Shown here: positions 1 through 8,231 of the stretch, piece after piece
Position numbering within the stretch: position 1 is the stretch's first letter
Layout: every line of letters starts with the position of its first letter
Source of the DNA: Pleurocapsaceae cyanobacterium CSU_1_1
GTDB taxonomy: Bacteria > Cyanobacteriota > Cyanobacteriia > Cyanobacteriales > Xenococcaceae
DNA: 41,271 nucleotides
Direction: 5' to 3'
NCBI GenBank assembly: GCA_012034765.1
Contig: JAAUOU010000034.1
Coordinates: forward strand, 1-41,271
Translations under genes and position numbers: made by a program
The notes under the pieces: generated by a model
The model's input: only the letters and a program-made list of their open reading frames with translations
Told to the model about the DNA's origin: nothing
The model's database searches: none

Positions 1-66
1 ATTGATGCTCTCAGAGACAGTTGGTCAGATTTATACTCCGATCTAGAAGAGAAGAAAAAATCTTAG
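1..66 (+). CDS. 3' end of an unidentified protein-coding gene
   Basis: Frame 1 is open from the window edge to a TAG at 64-66 and would encode the last 21 residues of a protein with a very charged tail (ending SDLEEKKKS). Too little is present to name a family. The call rests only on the open frame and the protein-like charged C-terminus, so it may be chance. Confidence 0.3.
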   Translation: MDALRDSWSDLYSDLEEKKKS

Positions 67-534
67 TTCTCGATTAAGACCCGCGAACTCACTCTTCTTT
101 TTGTCCCGCCTTAAGTTGGTTGTCGTTGTCGTATTTCTTATCATTTAGGCTAAAAAATAGTATAAAAAATCACAAATTAAATGACGCTGCACTTCGTTGC
201 ACGAACCCTATATTTTCGCCATCTAGGGGTTACTGAGTCGCAGAAGGAAACCGCGATCGCTACCCTGGATTTTTAATCAGAAATTAATTTAAAGGAGTCA
301 CATTTGCACAGCTTGCCATACCTCCTAATATTTTTCCTTAATCTTGCACCCTAACTCTCCAATTTTCAGTTTCAAATCTGCCATTTTCATAGCAAGCAAC
401 TAGAATTTTTTTCGATTAATCTATTTGAATCTGATCAAATGCTTTTGTAAAGTCAGTATCATCTGAGATAGATGCACTCTGTTGAGCTTCAAAAGATAAA
501 ATATTCTCCATTTCTAAGATTGCCATACACACAG
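67..534. other. Intergenic stretch without a recognisable gene
   Basis: I see no supported gene here. The stretch holds one copy of a 27-bp dispersed repeat (194-220) and one HIP1 octamer near 254. The rest is AT-rich with stops in all frames. Confidence 0.5.
194..220. repeat. 27-bp dispersed direct repeat, copy 1
   Basis: The 27 bases from TCGTTGCACGAACC to ATTTTCGCC are repeated exactly and in the same orientation at 4137-4163. The first part contains a short inverted repeat (TTCGT-TGC-ACGAA). The two copies bracket the replication-protein module and the integrase fragment, so they could be element borders or simply a dispersed cyanobacterial repeat. Confidence 0.75.
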
Positions 535-864
535 CTAATGATGTTCAATAACTGGAGTAGTATGCCAATCATCGACATCTTCTAAATCACTGTAAAGCTG
601 CCACACATCAGTATTAGAAAATTTATTTTCTGAGCTATCTAAATATAAAGCCATTTTTCCAGCAATCGTCGCATTGATCAGCGCATTTGTTCGCGCAGGC
701 TGCGGTAAATCACTAAAACTTTGTCTAGTTACCGAAGTATCATTGGAAAGACTTAAGAAAAAATCGTCATTAGAATTATCTAAACGCCGTATTTCCGAAA
801 GAAAATTCTTTGCCACAATATAAAACCCTTGCAATTTTTTGCTTCTAGCTTTCATTGTAAACAC
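535..864 (-). CDS. Hypothetical protein, ~106-109 aa
   Basis: An open frame of 109 codons from a GTG at 864; an ATG three codons further in, at 855, is an equally good start. The protein starts basic (KARSKK) and ends acidic (LYSDLEDVDDW), with no membrane segment or motif I recognise. The ending LYSDLE resembles the tail of the partial gene at the window start (LYSDLEEK), a weak hint that the two are related. It lies on the same strand as the replication gene further right but about 160 bp beyond that gene's tail, so it is not clearly in an operon with it. Function unknown; it could be a chance frame. Confidence 0.4.
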   Translation of the reverse strand: MFTMKARSKKLQGFYIVAKNFLSEIRRLDNSNDDFFLSLSNDTSVTRQSFSDLPQPARTNALINATIAGKMALYLDSSENKFSNTDVWQLYSDLEDVDDWHTTPVIEHH

Positions 865-1024
865 TTTTCAGTAACCCTATGGAAATATTCCCTGCGAGAA
901 AGCTTGCTGCGATTCCCACAGCCACTTGGATAACTTTTGTGCTAGACAGAGCTTTTTTTTGCTACATCCGTCAGCAAAAGTTACCCACATACCCACAGGA
1001 ACAAGCAACCTGTTGTTTTTGGAA

Positions 1025-1471
1025 TCAAGAAGGGGGCGAAGGTATATGCTGTCCAGACTTAGCCCTAGCATGAGCTAGAATTGCTCTAACACGCTCAAAA
1101 GCTTTTCGGGCAGTTTGCTGGTATTCTGGGGTCTTTCGCTCTGACTCAAGTTGCTTAATCTCACTATGCCGTTGCTGTAATCGCTGATAGTACGTTTCAG
1201 CCGAAGGTGAAGTTTGCAAGTTTTTGGATTTTAGTTTCGGCTTTGACTTTGATTGCGAACTTGTTGTTTTAGGCGATCGCTCTGGCAGTGCTAAATCGAC
1301 CGAAAGATTTTTTTGATTTTTAGAATCGGCTTCAAAAACCTTCATATAGGACAAGGTGTGTAATTGCTTATTCTGTATAGGTTCTGGCGATTCAGATTCA
1401 AGAGTTTTGGGTAAAGGTGTGTAATTGCCTAGTTTTATTGGGTTTTGGGGGATTTTAGGCTCTATATCCAA
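1025..1471 (-). CDS. Probable C-terminal tail of the replication protein (frameshifted)
   Basis: 148 codons, rich in Ser, Lys, Pro and Gln, with no globular motif. The C-terminal third (residues ~90-140) is a charged, probably helical segment. The only start is a TTG that overlaps the end of the upstream replication gene by 10 bp, with no ribosome-binding site. One extra A in the A5 run at 1478-1482 (minus-strand sense) would fuse the frames and read through SKKPVLDIEPKIP, giving a replication protein of about 640 aa. I therefore read this as a C-terminal extension rather than a separate gene. I know no homologue of the tail, so the fusion is inference. A genuine overlapping small gene remains possible. 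Confidence 0.45.
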   Translation of the reverse strand: MDIEPKIPQNPIKLGNYTPLPKTLESESPEPIQNKQLHTLSYMKVFEADSKNQKNLSVDLALPERSPKTTSSQSKSKPKLKSKNLQTSPSAETYYQRLQQRHSEIKQLESERKTPEYQQTARKAFERVRAILAHARAKSGQHIPSPPS

Positions 1472-2949
1472 AACTGGTTTTTGCTCTTCTTTTCTGCCTC
1501 TTCTATGACGATTAGGGGTGTTTCTGGCTGAGGGGCGATAACTGTTTCTACTACCGCGACTTCCTCAACTGGTGTTTCTATTTTTGGTTCAGTAACGGAT
1601 GCTTCTACGGGAACTACAGCTATCGAAGTTTCCATTACTAGAGTTAGTACTGGCAGCCATAATGCCTCATAAGCTTCCTGCTTTAAGGTGGAGAAACTGA
1701 AGCCTACTTTAAAGATTTCTAATGATTTTTTGCTCAGGAATTTTAAAAAGGCTGTTTTAGCAGCAGGAACAAATTCTAATGCTTTTTTGATTTCCTCCAG
1801 CACTGCTGTTAGTCGCTGTATGGTGTTTAGTTTGGTGTTTTCGTTACCATTGACTACACCGCTTCTAATCTCATTAAAAGCATCCTTCCAGGCAATTTCT
1901 CTCTTGGGAGTGCTGCCCAGCTTCCAATAGTATTTCTCGGCGTTCTTGGCCCGTTCTCTACAGCGTCGCTCGATATCGTCATGGTGATTGCAGTATTCTA
2001 TATAGCCAGGGGCATTTAAAACAGTAGCTAAAACATACTGATAAAGATTGTCACCTTCTAAGCCCAGAAATACTACGCCGTAGGTCGCAATAATTCTTAA
2101 TAGTTCGTTGGTTTGTCCTGTTCCAGTCCAGCCAAGTTTGATGGAAAATTCTAGATCTGCTTTCCACTCGGCAACCTTGCTTTTGTTCCTAACGTTGAAA
2201 AAGCCGAATCGTTCTTTTTCAATCGACTCCCGCGCCAGGAGCAGTTTTTCCTGGAATTCTTCATCAACTATATTTTTCCTAGCTGAGAAGTCCATGTGGG
2301 CGATGAAATCATTAAAGTTATCGCTCTCTGGTTCTAACTCATCATTGAGTAGTAAGCTGCCTGAATTAGGCTGTAATGGCAGTCTGTGGGCTTTGTAGTT
2401 GGTGACTTGGTTTTTGTTGAAGAACTTACAGTTAGGGAATAACTCTAAATGTCCATCTTCAATTTTTATTCTTGCCCTCTCGACAACCCGTTTAATTAGG
2501 CAAGCTAGGTTAAAGGTATTTACTGCTTCAGATAGGGCAAAGAAGATATGTAATCCCCTGCTATAACTCGACTGCACAAATACAGGAGTAACTAAGCCTT
2601 CTTCTTCAAAAATATCTAGCAGCTTTTGAAACGTCTCTGGATACTCGACGGGGTGAACTCTGCCTAAAGTATCTAAATCAACTAAACAATAATTAACAAC
2701 GCTGCCTTTGTTGGTATCGAATCGCACTCCCACCAAGGAATCGGGGTCGATAAAGCGTCTAAGTAAAGTCTTGTTATTCAGACTAAAACTGGTTTCGGTT
2801 CTCCAGTTTGGCTTTTTTCCGTCGTGATGCCCTAGATTCCTCGCCTCAATAAATGACCAGTAATGATTGAAATACTTGGATAATCCTTGATTGATGCTGT
2901 GTAGTTCAGAATTATTATGAGCGGTGTTTTTTAACTTTCTTTGCGTCAT
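1462..2949 (-). CDS. Plasmid-type replication protein with primase-like (AEP) domain
   Basis: A protein of about 495 aa with the motif pattern of archaeo-eukaryotic primases as found in plasmid and mobile-element replication proteins. There is a hydrophobic strand ending in a paired-Asp motif, CLVDLDT (D91 and D93), then the sxH motif SRGLHIFF (H134). The middle contains a helical region; the C-terminal ~60 residues are a Val/Pro/Glu-rich low-complexity linker. Such enzymes make primers or copy DNA at their own origin. I moved the start from the longest GTG frame to the ATG at 2949 because AAGGAG lies seven bases before it. The 3' end runs into a second frame that probably continues the protein. 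A long inverted repeat sits just upstream. Family assignment comes from motifs only; a helicase domain is not visible. Confidence 0.6.
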   Translation of the reverse strand: MTQRKLKNTAHNNSELHSINQGLSKYFNHYWSFIEARNLGHHDGKKPNWRTETSFSLNNKTLLRRFIDPDSLVGVRFDTNKGSVVNYCLVDLDTLGRVHPVEYPETFQKLLDIFEEEGLVTPVFVQSSYSRGLHIFFALSEAVNTFNLACLIKRVVERARIKIEDGHLELFPNCKFFNKNQVTNYKAHRLPLQPNSGSLLLNDELEPESDNFNDFIAHMDFSARKNIVDEEFQEKLLLARESIEKERFGFFNVRNKSKVAEWKADLEFSIKLGWTGTGQTNELLRIIATYGVVFLGLEGDNLYQYVLATVLNAPGYIEYCNHHDDIERRCRERAKNAEKYYWKLGSTPKREIAWKDAFNEIRSGVVNGNENTKLNTIQRLTAVLEEIKKALEFVPAAKTAFLKFLSKKSLEIFKVGFSFSTLKQEAYEALWLPVLTLVMETSIAVVPVEASVTEPKIETPVEEVAVVETVIAPQPETPLIVIEEAEKKSKNQFWI

Positions 2950-2972
2950 GCCTATTTCTCCTTGGCAAATAG

Positions 2973-3018
2973 ACACAAAACCCGCTATATTATGAACATA
3001 GCAAAAACGGTTTTGTGT
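2973..3018 (-). promoter_or_regulatory. Inverted repeat and candidate promoter upstream of the replication gene
   Basis: ACACAAAACC (2973-2982) and its exact complement GGTTTTGTGT (3009-3018) face each other across 26 bp. On the minus strand the spacer contains TTCATAATATAG, a plausible -10 region, about 40 bp before the ATG at 2949. A repressor site or transcript hairpin controlling replication-protein synthesis would fit; this is inferred from position. Confidence 0.45.
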
Positions 3019-3100
3019 TCTTAGATGTTAGATACCCAAAACATAACGCCTTTTTGCATCAACAGGCAAGGGCTAAAACCATGTCTAACCGATACAAATG

Positions 3101-3130
3101 AAACCCCGTCCTTTATTGGTCGGGGTTTTA
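3101..3130. terminator. Intrinsic terminator-like hairpin
   Basis: AAACCCCGTCC (3101-3111) pairs with GGTCGGGGTTT (3118-3128) around a 6-base loop with one mismatch. The A/T ends of the stem allow it to work in either direction. It lies 3' of the minus-strand integrase fragment, so it was probably that gene's terminator. Confidence 0.6.
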
Positions 3131-3266
3131 TGGTTTTAAGCCTCTTATTTTAAGATTTATGTCTGCTATCTGTTGAAAGGTAAGCGATCGCAAGTGTAGG
3201 AGAGCGAAAAAAAGTGGGGGAGATAAAGATCGCGACAAATTTTCAGTTCGCGATCGTGACCAATAA

Positions 3267-3550
3267 TCAATCCAGCCAAAATTCTTGAAACCGCTTTGGA
3301 GACAATTCTGTATAGCGCACAGTATGTTGAATCTGACGATGACCAAGATACGCCTGGATTGCCCTAGTATCATGCCCTCGACTGGCAAGATAAAATCCGC
3401 AGGCATGGCGCAGCATATGAGGATGGACACTCAAAGATAATCCTGCTTGAATTCCAACACGTTCAATAATCCCTCTGGCAGTAGCAGCAGCCATCACAGT
3501 GCCACGTTCGGAAACAAACAGATAATTTGAGTTTGGTGTTTGTTTAGCAA
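3267..3550 (-). pseudogene. XerC-like tyrosine recombinase, C-terminal fragment
   Basis: The frame keeps the end of a short cyanobacterial tyrosine recombinase: the core NYLFVSERG, the HxxR box in HPHMLRHACGF, the second His in YLGHRQIQHT and the nucleophile Tyr in VRYTEL, ending RFQEFWLD. The N-terminal half, with the first catalytic Arg, is missing; these proteins are normally about 190-200 aa and only about 95 residues remain. The frame runs at its 5' side directly into the terminal repeat of a MITE (3543-3828), which probably destroyed the gene. No start codon with a ribosome-binding site precedes the conserved part. A second, independent remnant of the same family lies at 38917-39313. 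Confidence 0.8.
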
Positions 3551-3828
3551 CGGGGAAATTTTGGTCGGTAAGGAAATTTAAAGTGCTGAAAGCCTTATAT
3601 ATAAAAGATTTTAATTTTAGGAATCAAACTTTACTGCGATCGCTAAATATACAAGATGAGCCAGATCGAGTTAGTGTCCCACTTTTAACTCTAAGTGAGA
3701 CAGTTTTTTCTAAAACCATTGCCAAATAGTGCTTACAGACAATAAAAAAATTAATATCCAGTAATCGTAAGTGGGACAGTTACCATCAAAAAATCTCTTA
3801 CCGACCAAAATTTCTCTCCTGCTATACC
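3543..3828. mobile_element. MITE, copy 1 (~286 bp)
   Basis: The ends form inverted repeats of about 38 bp: the left reads TTAGCAACGGGGAAATTTTG and the right, in reverse complement, TATAGCAGGAGAGAAATTTTG, both followed by GTCGGTAAG. No transposase is encoded. Copy 2 at 36671-36958 has the same length, the same ends and a conserved right half. Inside, near 3675-3710, a GTCCCACTT/AAGTGAGAC hairpin is followed by AGTTTTTTCT, which looks like an intrinsic terminator. This copy abuts the broken integrase. Confidence 0.75.
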
Positions 3829-4255
3829 AACACCTCTCACTGTAAAGCTGCAAAGTCAGCTTTACGGCTTAAAATAATTATTTTTTCTCAAAAAAGATTA
3901 AATCAAATCCATCAAGCGATCGCGGGGGATGGCAACGATTCTGATCTCATTGCGATCGCCGAAGGCGTGGCGAAGCCAATCGCGATCGCTATCTTTGAGA
4001 ATTTAGTGTCACGAAATGACTTAAATTGAGCTTACAGATAATAATAAAAGTTCTGAAGCGATCGCCCTTCGGTATATTGTTAAGTTCGTGGCTCAGTATC
4101 CGCACCTACTCAAACCCTTACAACTATGGCAGGTTCTCGTTGCACGAACCCTATATTTTCGCCTAGTATTCGCGCGCGAATAAGCTGATAAAATGACCAG
4201 ATGAATAGCCAATCAAGATTTTTCACTAAAAAGCTAGTGAAAGCTTTGCACTTTT
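3829..4255. other. Gene-free stretch rich in HIP1 and small palindromes
   Basis: I see no gene. Around 3916-3990 there are several overlapping GCGATCGC/GCGATCGCC sites and a small palindrome, GGCGTGGCGAAGCC, of the kind dispersed in cyanobacterial genomes. The second copy of the 27-bp repeat is at 4137-4163. Confidence 0.5.
4137..4163. repeat. 27-bp dispersed direct repeat, copy 2
   Basis: Exact copy, same orientation, of the repeat at 194-220. It lies about 90 bp upstream of the AAA-like ATPase gene. Confidence 0.75.
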
Positions 4256-4642
4256 ATGACTTTTAATTCTCTTCTCAATCTGCTTGACAAACAACTCATT
4301 GAGATATGTGAATGCCCTTTAAATCCAGTGGAAATATTGCTATTAAAAGGAATTTGGGAAGAAGTAACTTATAGTAAAATTGGGCAAAAAGAGGGTTATA
4401 GCCCTGGCTATTTAACCAATGTAGCTGCACCCAAACTCTACAAAAAGCTTTCTAAATTGCTAGGTGAAAACGTTACTAAAAAAACTTGTCGTACATCGCT
4501 AGAGTCTTATGTTTCTTTGATTGAGCGCAATGTATCACCTTCCTATCCTAGCGGTGCAGTTGCTCTTAACTCTCTTTTTTATGTTGAACGTCCACCAATA
4601 GAAGATCGAGCTTATCAAGAGATCAACAACCAGGAGCTTTGA
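4256..4642 (+). CDS. vMAP-type HTH domain: N-terminal part of a frameshifted AAA-like ATPase
   Basis: 128 codons. Residues ~1-90 match the N-terminal helix-turn-helix of vWA-MoxR-associated and AAA-like/WD40 proteins of cyanobacteria (LNPVEILLLKGIWEEVTYSKIG, then GYSPGYLTN, and PKLYKKLSKLLGENV). The frame continues into YVERPPIEDRAYQEI, which in intact relatives leads straight into the ATPase domain. Here it stops after five more codons. The next frame contains the missing PGAL-IRIKAP. Adding one C to the CC at 4630-4631 restores a single protein of about 437 aa ending at 5568. Read alone, this piece has no enzymatic part. It was probably a sensor/adaptor of the STAND-like AAA family; its biological role is unknown. 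Confidence 0.75.
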   Translation: MTFNSLLNLLDKQLIEICECPLNPVEILLLKGIWEEVTYSKIGQKEGYSPGYLTNVAAPKLYKKLSKLLGENVTKKTCRTSLESYVSLIERNVSPSYPSGAVALNSLFYVERPPIEDRAYQEINNQEL

Positions 4643-5568
4643 TACGGATTAAAGCTCCTAAAGAAATGGGTAAGACTTCATTACTACTGAGGATTTTGAA
4701 TCATGCTGATTATCAAGGCTATAAGACGATTACTCTTGATTTTGACCAAATTGATTGTGCTATTTTGAGTGATCTTGATCGCTTTTTACGTTTTCTCTGC
4801 GCTAGTGCTACCCAGCAACTTAATCTTGAACCAAAGCTAGACGAATATTGGGATGAAGATATTGGCAGTAAAGTTAGTTGCAGCCTCTATTTCCGCTGTT
4901 ATCTCCTCGAACAGATCAACTCTCCCATAGTATTAGCGTTTGATGAATTGAATCGCATCTTTGAATATCCTCAAGTAGCGAAAGATGTTTTACCTTTATT
5001 ACGTTCCTGGTATGAAGATGGTAAAAGAACACCCATTTGGCAAAAGCTGCGTCTGATTGTCGTACATTCAACAGAAGTTTATATCCCTCTTCAACTTCAT
5101 CAGTCTCCTTTTAATGTTGGTTTACCCATTCAATTAAAAAGCTTTGATCTTGACCAGGTAAAAAAGTTAGCCAAAAAATATAAATTAGATTGGCAAGAGA
5201 GCGAAGAAGCTGAACAATTAATCAGTTTAGTCAGCGGTCATCCTGCACTAATCCAACTTGCTTTATATCATCTTAGTCACCAAGAAATTACGCTGGCGCA
5301 ACTGTTAAAGACAGCTTCAACCCCTGAAGGCATCTACCATAATCATCTACGCCGTCAGTGGTGGACTTTACAACAAGAGCCTGAGTTGGTTGAATTTTTC
5401 AAGATTCTCCTTCACACCAATCGACCTTTACAATTAAAGCCAATTGTTGCTTATAAGTTGAGTAGTATGGGATTGATTAGACAGATAGGTGACGAAGCAA
5501 TAGTAAGTTGTCAACTATATCGGAGTTACTTTACCAAGAATTTTGTTGAGATTAGAATCAACGACTGA
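4639..5568 (+). CDS. AAA-like ATPase domain: C-terminal part of the same broken gene
   Basis: A frame of 309 codons whose only start is a TTG overlapping the previous stop, with no ribosome-binding site. It begins in the P-loop region (IRIKAPKEMGKTSLL, Lys and Thr of the Walker A motif present). A Walker B strand follows, IVLAFDELNR (residues ~98-107), then the conserved region QSPFNVGLPIQLKSF and a winged-helix-like C-terminus. This is the AAA_35-type domain seen in cyanobacterial AAA-like/WD40 proteins; unlike many relatives it has no WD40 repeats. It ends 15 bp from the convergent WD40 gene. The same domain occurs in the large minus-strand protein next door, so the two are paralogous. Whether it works depends on whether the frameshift is real. 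Confidence 0.75.
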   Translation: MIRIKAPKEMGKTSLLLRILNHADYQGYKTITLDFDQIDCAILSDLDRFLRFLCASATQQLNLEPKLDEYWDEDIGSKVSCSLYFRCYLLEQINSPIVLAFDELNRIFEYPQVAKDVLPLLRSWYEDGKRTPIWQKLRLIVVHSTEVYIPLQLHQSPFNVGLPIQLKSFDLDQVKKLAKKYKLDWQESEEAEQLISLVSGHPALIQLALYHLSHQEITLAQLLKTASTPEGIYHNHLRRQWWTLQQEPELVEFFKILLHTNRPLQLKPIVAYKLSSMGLIRQIGDEAIVSCQLYRSYFTKNFVEIRIND

Positions 5569-5583
5569 ACTCTAAATTTTATT

Positions 5584-6378
5584 TTAATTTTGGCGATCGC
5601 TATTTTGACAAAGCAGGCGATCGCTTGGACTAACTTCGACATTAGTTCGCAGATAATCCCTTATTTGACTACAACCAGCAGCCAATAAGTCCAGCTCAAA
5701 CATCTGTTTGAGATTCCAAATAATTGCAGTTTTATCTTCACTAACAGAAACAAGGGTTTTACCGTCAGGGCTAAAAGCCAAACTCCAAACTGCTGCTTCG
5801 TGACCATAAAAGGTTTTGAGCAATTTACCACTGCGATGCCAAATTTTAATAGTATTGTCTTCACTGGCAGAAGCAATTAATTGACCGTCGGGACTAAAAA
5901 TAATTTTTCTGACTTCTTCAGTATGACTTTTGAGAGTTTTATTTAATTTGACTGAAACTTTACCCTGTTCTTGTTCTATTTGCCAAAGCTTAATCGTACC
6001 TTCAAGATCCGCAGTTGCCATCATTTTGCCATCGGGACTGATATTTAATGCCCCTGCCCCTAAATCATGATTATTCTTTTTGAGAGTCGCGATAATTTTC
6101 CCTTGAGTATTCCAAAGCTTAACAGTTTTATCATAACTGGCAGTGGCTACGATCTTGTTGTCGGGACTAAAAGCAACGGCTCTAACAACGTCTTGATGAC
6201 CAATCAAACTAGTGATTAGATTGCCCTGCCAATCCCAGATTTTTGCCGTCTTATCTTCACTAGCGGTAGCAATTAGTTTCCCGTTTGGACTTACAGCAAT
6301 TCGCCACACCCCAACTTTATGACCTGGAATAGTTTTGTCTAGATGTATTTGGGGATGATTTAAATCTTTTACCTGCAA
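5584..6378 (-). CDS. WD40 repeats 10-14: C-terminal piece of a giant sensor protein
   Basis: 264 codons containing five WD40 repeats (first VGVWRIAVSPNGKLIATASE, last AAVWSLAFSPDGKTLV) and the characteristic tail LAAGCSQIRDYLRTNVEVS of cyanobacterial AAA-like/WD40 proteins. The frame starts at a TTG inside the end of the previous one. One extra T in the T5 run (plus-strand A5 at 6377-6381) joins them. Five repeats cannot close a seven-bladed propeller. With the nine in the preceding frame the total is fourteen, exactly two propellers, which is strong evidence that this is not a separate gene. Confidence 0.8.
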   Translation of the reverse strand: MQVKDLNHPQIHLDKTIPGHKVGVWRIAVSPNGKLIATASEDKTAKIWDWQGNLITSLIGHQDVVRAVAFSPDNKIVATASYDKTVKLWNTQGKIIATLKKNNHDLGAGALNISPDGKMMATADLEGTIKLWQIEQEQGKVSVKLNKTLKSHTEEVRKIIFSPDGQLIASASEDNTIKIWHRSGKLLKTFYGHEAAVWSLAFSPDGKTLVSVSEDKTAIIWNLKQMFELDLLAAGCSQIRDYLRTNVEVSPSDRLLCQNSDRQN

Positions 6379-8231
6379 AAATTAATTGCACCGTTCCAAT
6401 GTCCAGACACCAGGCGATGACCATCGGGATTCCAAGCGATTCCTAAAACTGAATCTTGCTTGCTTTTAAAAGTAGTTAGCAGTAAACCATTTTTAGACCA
6501 AAGCTTTACTGTACGATCATCACTAGTAGTAGCAATCATGTTCCCCTGGGGATTAAAAGCCACATCAATAATCGGCGCACTATGGCTTCTTAAAACTTTC
6601 AAGAGAGGATTATCTAGTTTCGATAATTTGACTAGATCTTGTTCGGAAGCGGTGGCGATACTGTTGCCGTCAGGGCTAATATCGATAGCCCAAATTCTTT
6701 TTTTGTCGATATTAATTGTCTTGAGTAAAGCACCTTCAAGATTAAAAACCTTGACTATACCATCCCAACCAGCAGTAGCGACTATTTGGCTATCGGGGCT
6801 AAAAACAACTCCTAATACAGGAGAACTATATCCTTCTAAAGTATGGAGTAATTTACCGCTACTTGCTTGCCAGAGCTTGGCAGTTTGATCGTGACTAACA
6901 GAAGCTATTGTCTGACCGTCGGGACTAAAAGCGACATCTCTAATTTCACTGGTATGACCTCTAAGAGTTTGGTAAAGTTGAAACCGACCTTGAGGGTTTA
7001 ATTTCCATAGTTTGATGGTTTTATCCTCACTAGCAGTAGCAATCATCTGACCATCAGGACTAAAAACAGCTTTCCAAACTGAACTTGTATGGCCCTTGAG
7101 AGTATCTATATTTTTACCATCTTGACTCCATATTTTTACAGTTTTATCTCGGCTAGCCGTGGCAATTAACTGTCCATTAGGGCTAAAGGCAACTCCCAAA
7201 ACCTCATCTTGATGATCCTTGAAAGTGTTCAATAGCCGACCATCTCGATGCCAAAGCTTAAGGGTATAATCACGACTAGCGGAGGCAATTAGCTGACTAT
7301 CGGGGCTAAAAGCGATATCCCACACAGCAGCTTGATGTCCCTTAAAAGTATTAATTAAAGTTCCATCGGATTTCCAGAGTTTCACGGTTCGATCTGAACT
7401 ACCTGTGGCGATTAATTGTCCATTAGGGCTTATATCTACGCCAAAAACTACTTCGGTATGTCCCGACAGGCGATTATATTCATCAATCCCGTATACCGCC
7501 TGTCGCAGAACTGATTCAATCTGATTGTCTGTATTTCGATCTCGATAGTCTAACTGCTGCCATTTTTGCTTAACCTTAATCGCGGTAATCAGAGCTTCTA
7601 ATCTGCGATCGGAAACAAATAGAGCTTCAGAATAACTACTCAAAGCTTTAATTTCATTGAAGGCAGCTTGACGATATTGCTTATAGGCGATCGCCCCAAG
7701 CCCCAAAGCAATCAGGAAAGCAAAGCTAAGAGCTGCTAAAAAATAGCTTTGTAGTTGAGCAGTTTTTTGTTCTTGAGCTAGTCTTTTCTGTTTTTCCTGA
7801 AGTCGAGCTTCAATTTCTCTGGTGCGTTCGGTCTCCAAAACCTGTTGTGCTTCTTGTCTGTCTAATTCTTCACTGCTTGCCAAAAAACGGTAATCGAGAT
7901 CGCTTAAACTTTTGCCCTGCGACCATTTTTGAGAATCTTGTAAAGCTTTTCCTCTTAATAGGCGAGATGTATCGGTATGTTGGGAGTTCTGCCAAGCTTG
8001 GAAAGCTTCAGAGTAAGGACGTAATTGAGATAATTGTGCTTCAACCCAAACCAGATTAAATACTTTTTGATAAATGCGGTTGCGAACTTCAAGTTTACCT
8101 TTTTGCTTGATGATTAATCCTGACAGCAGCAGTTCTTGTTGTTCAATGCTATTATTTGCAGGAATAAATCCTTGTTGCAGAATTTGTTGATACAGTGCTA
8201 GTAGACAACCTACTTTTTCTTCGTTACTCAA
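6369..8231 (-). CDS. Helical linker, TM segment and WD40 repeats 1-9: middle piece of the giant sensor
   Basis: 620 codons. Residues 1-150 are the linker that follows the AAA domain in intact relatives (NEEKVGCLLALYQQILQQGF, then LSGLIIKQKGKLEVRNRIYQ). A charged coiled coil precedes a single membrane segment (LAALSFAFLIALGLGAIAY, ~165-185), and nine WD40 repeats start near residue 250. The start is a TTG overlapping the previous stop. Intact relatives read IRDRLL-NEE across this point. Here the frame breaks at a T4 run (plus-strand A4 at 8230-8233), and adding one T restores it. The piece therefore belongs to one reading unit with the frames on both sides, 10642 to 5584, about 1686 aa. Confidence 0.85.
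   Translation of the reverse strand: MSNEEKVGCLLALYQQILQQGFIPANNSIEQQELLLSGLIIKQKGKLEVRNRIYQKVFNLVWVEAQLSQLRPYSEAFQAWQNSQHTDTSRLLRGKALQDSQKWSQGKSLSDLDYRFLASSEELDRQEAQQVLETERTREIEARLQEKQKRLAQEQKTAQLQSYFLAALSFAFLIALGLGAIAYKQYRQAAFNEIKALSSYSEALFVSDRRLEALITAIKVKQKWQQLDYRDRNTDNQIESVLRQAVYGIDEYNRLSGHTEVVFGVDISPNGQLIATGSSDRTVKLWKSDGTLINTFKGHQAAVWDIAFSPDSQLIASASRDYTLKLWHRDGRLLNTFKDHQDEVLGVAFSPNGQLIATASRDKTVKIWSQDGKNIDTLKGHTSSVWKAVFSPDGQMIATASEDKTIKLWKLNPQGRFQLYQTLRGHTSEIRDVAFSPDGQTIASVSHDQTAKLWQASSGKLLHTLEGYSSPVLGVVFSPDSQIVATAGWDGIVKVFNLEGALLKTINIDKKRIWAIDISPDGNSIATASEQDLVKLSKLDNPLLKVLRSHSAPIIDVAFNPQGNMIATTSDDRTVKLWSKNGLLLTTFKSKQDSVLGIAWNPDGHRLVSGHWNGAINFCR

Noticed and set aside
879-1073. Overlapping 64-codon frames on both strands between 877 and 1073
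   Set aside because: They are mutually antisense, without motifs or ribosome-binding sites; nothing favours either.
6460-6888. Plus-strand 142-codon frame opposite the WD40 gene
   Set aside because: It is the reverse image of repeated WD40 codons, with no start signal and repeated low-information sequence.
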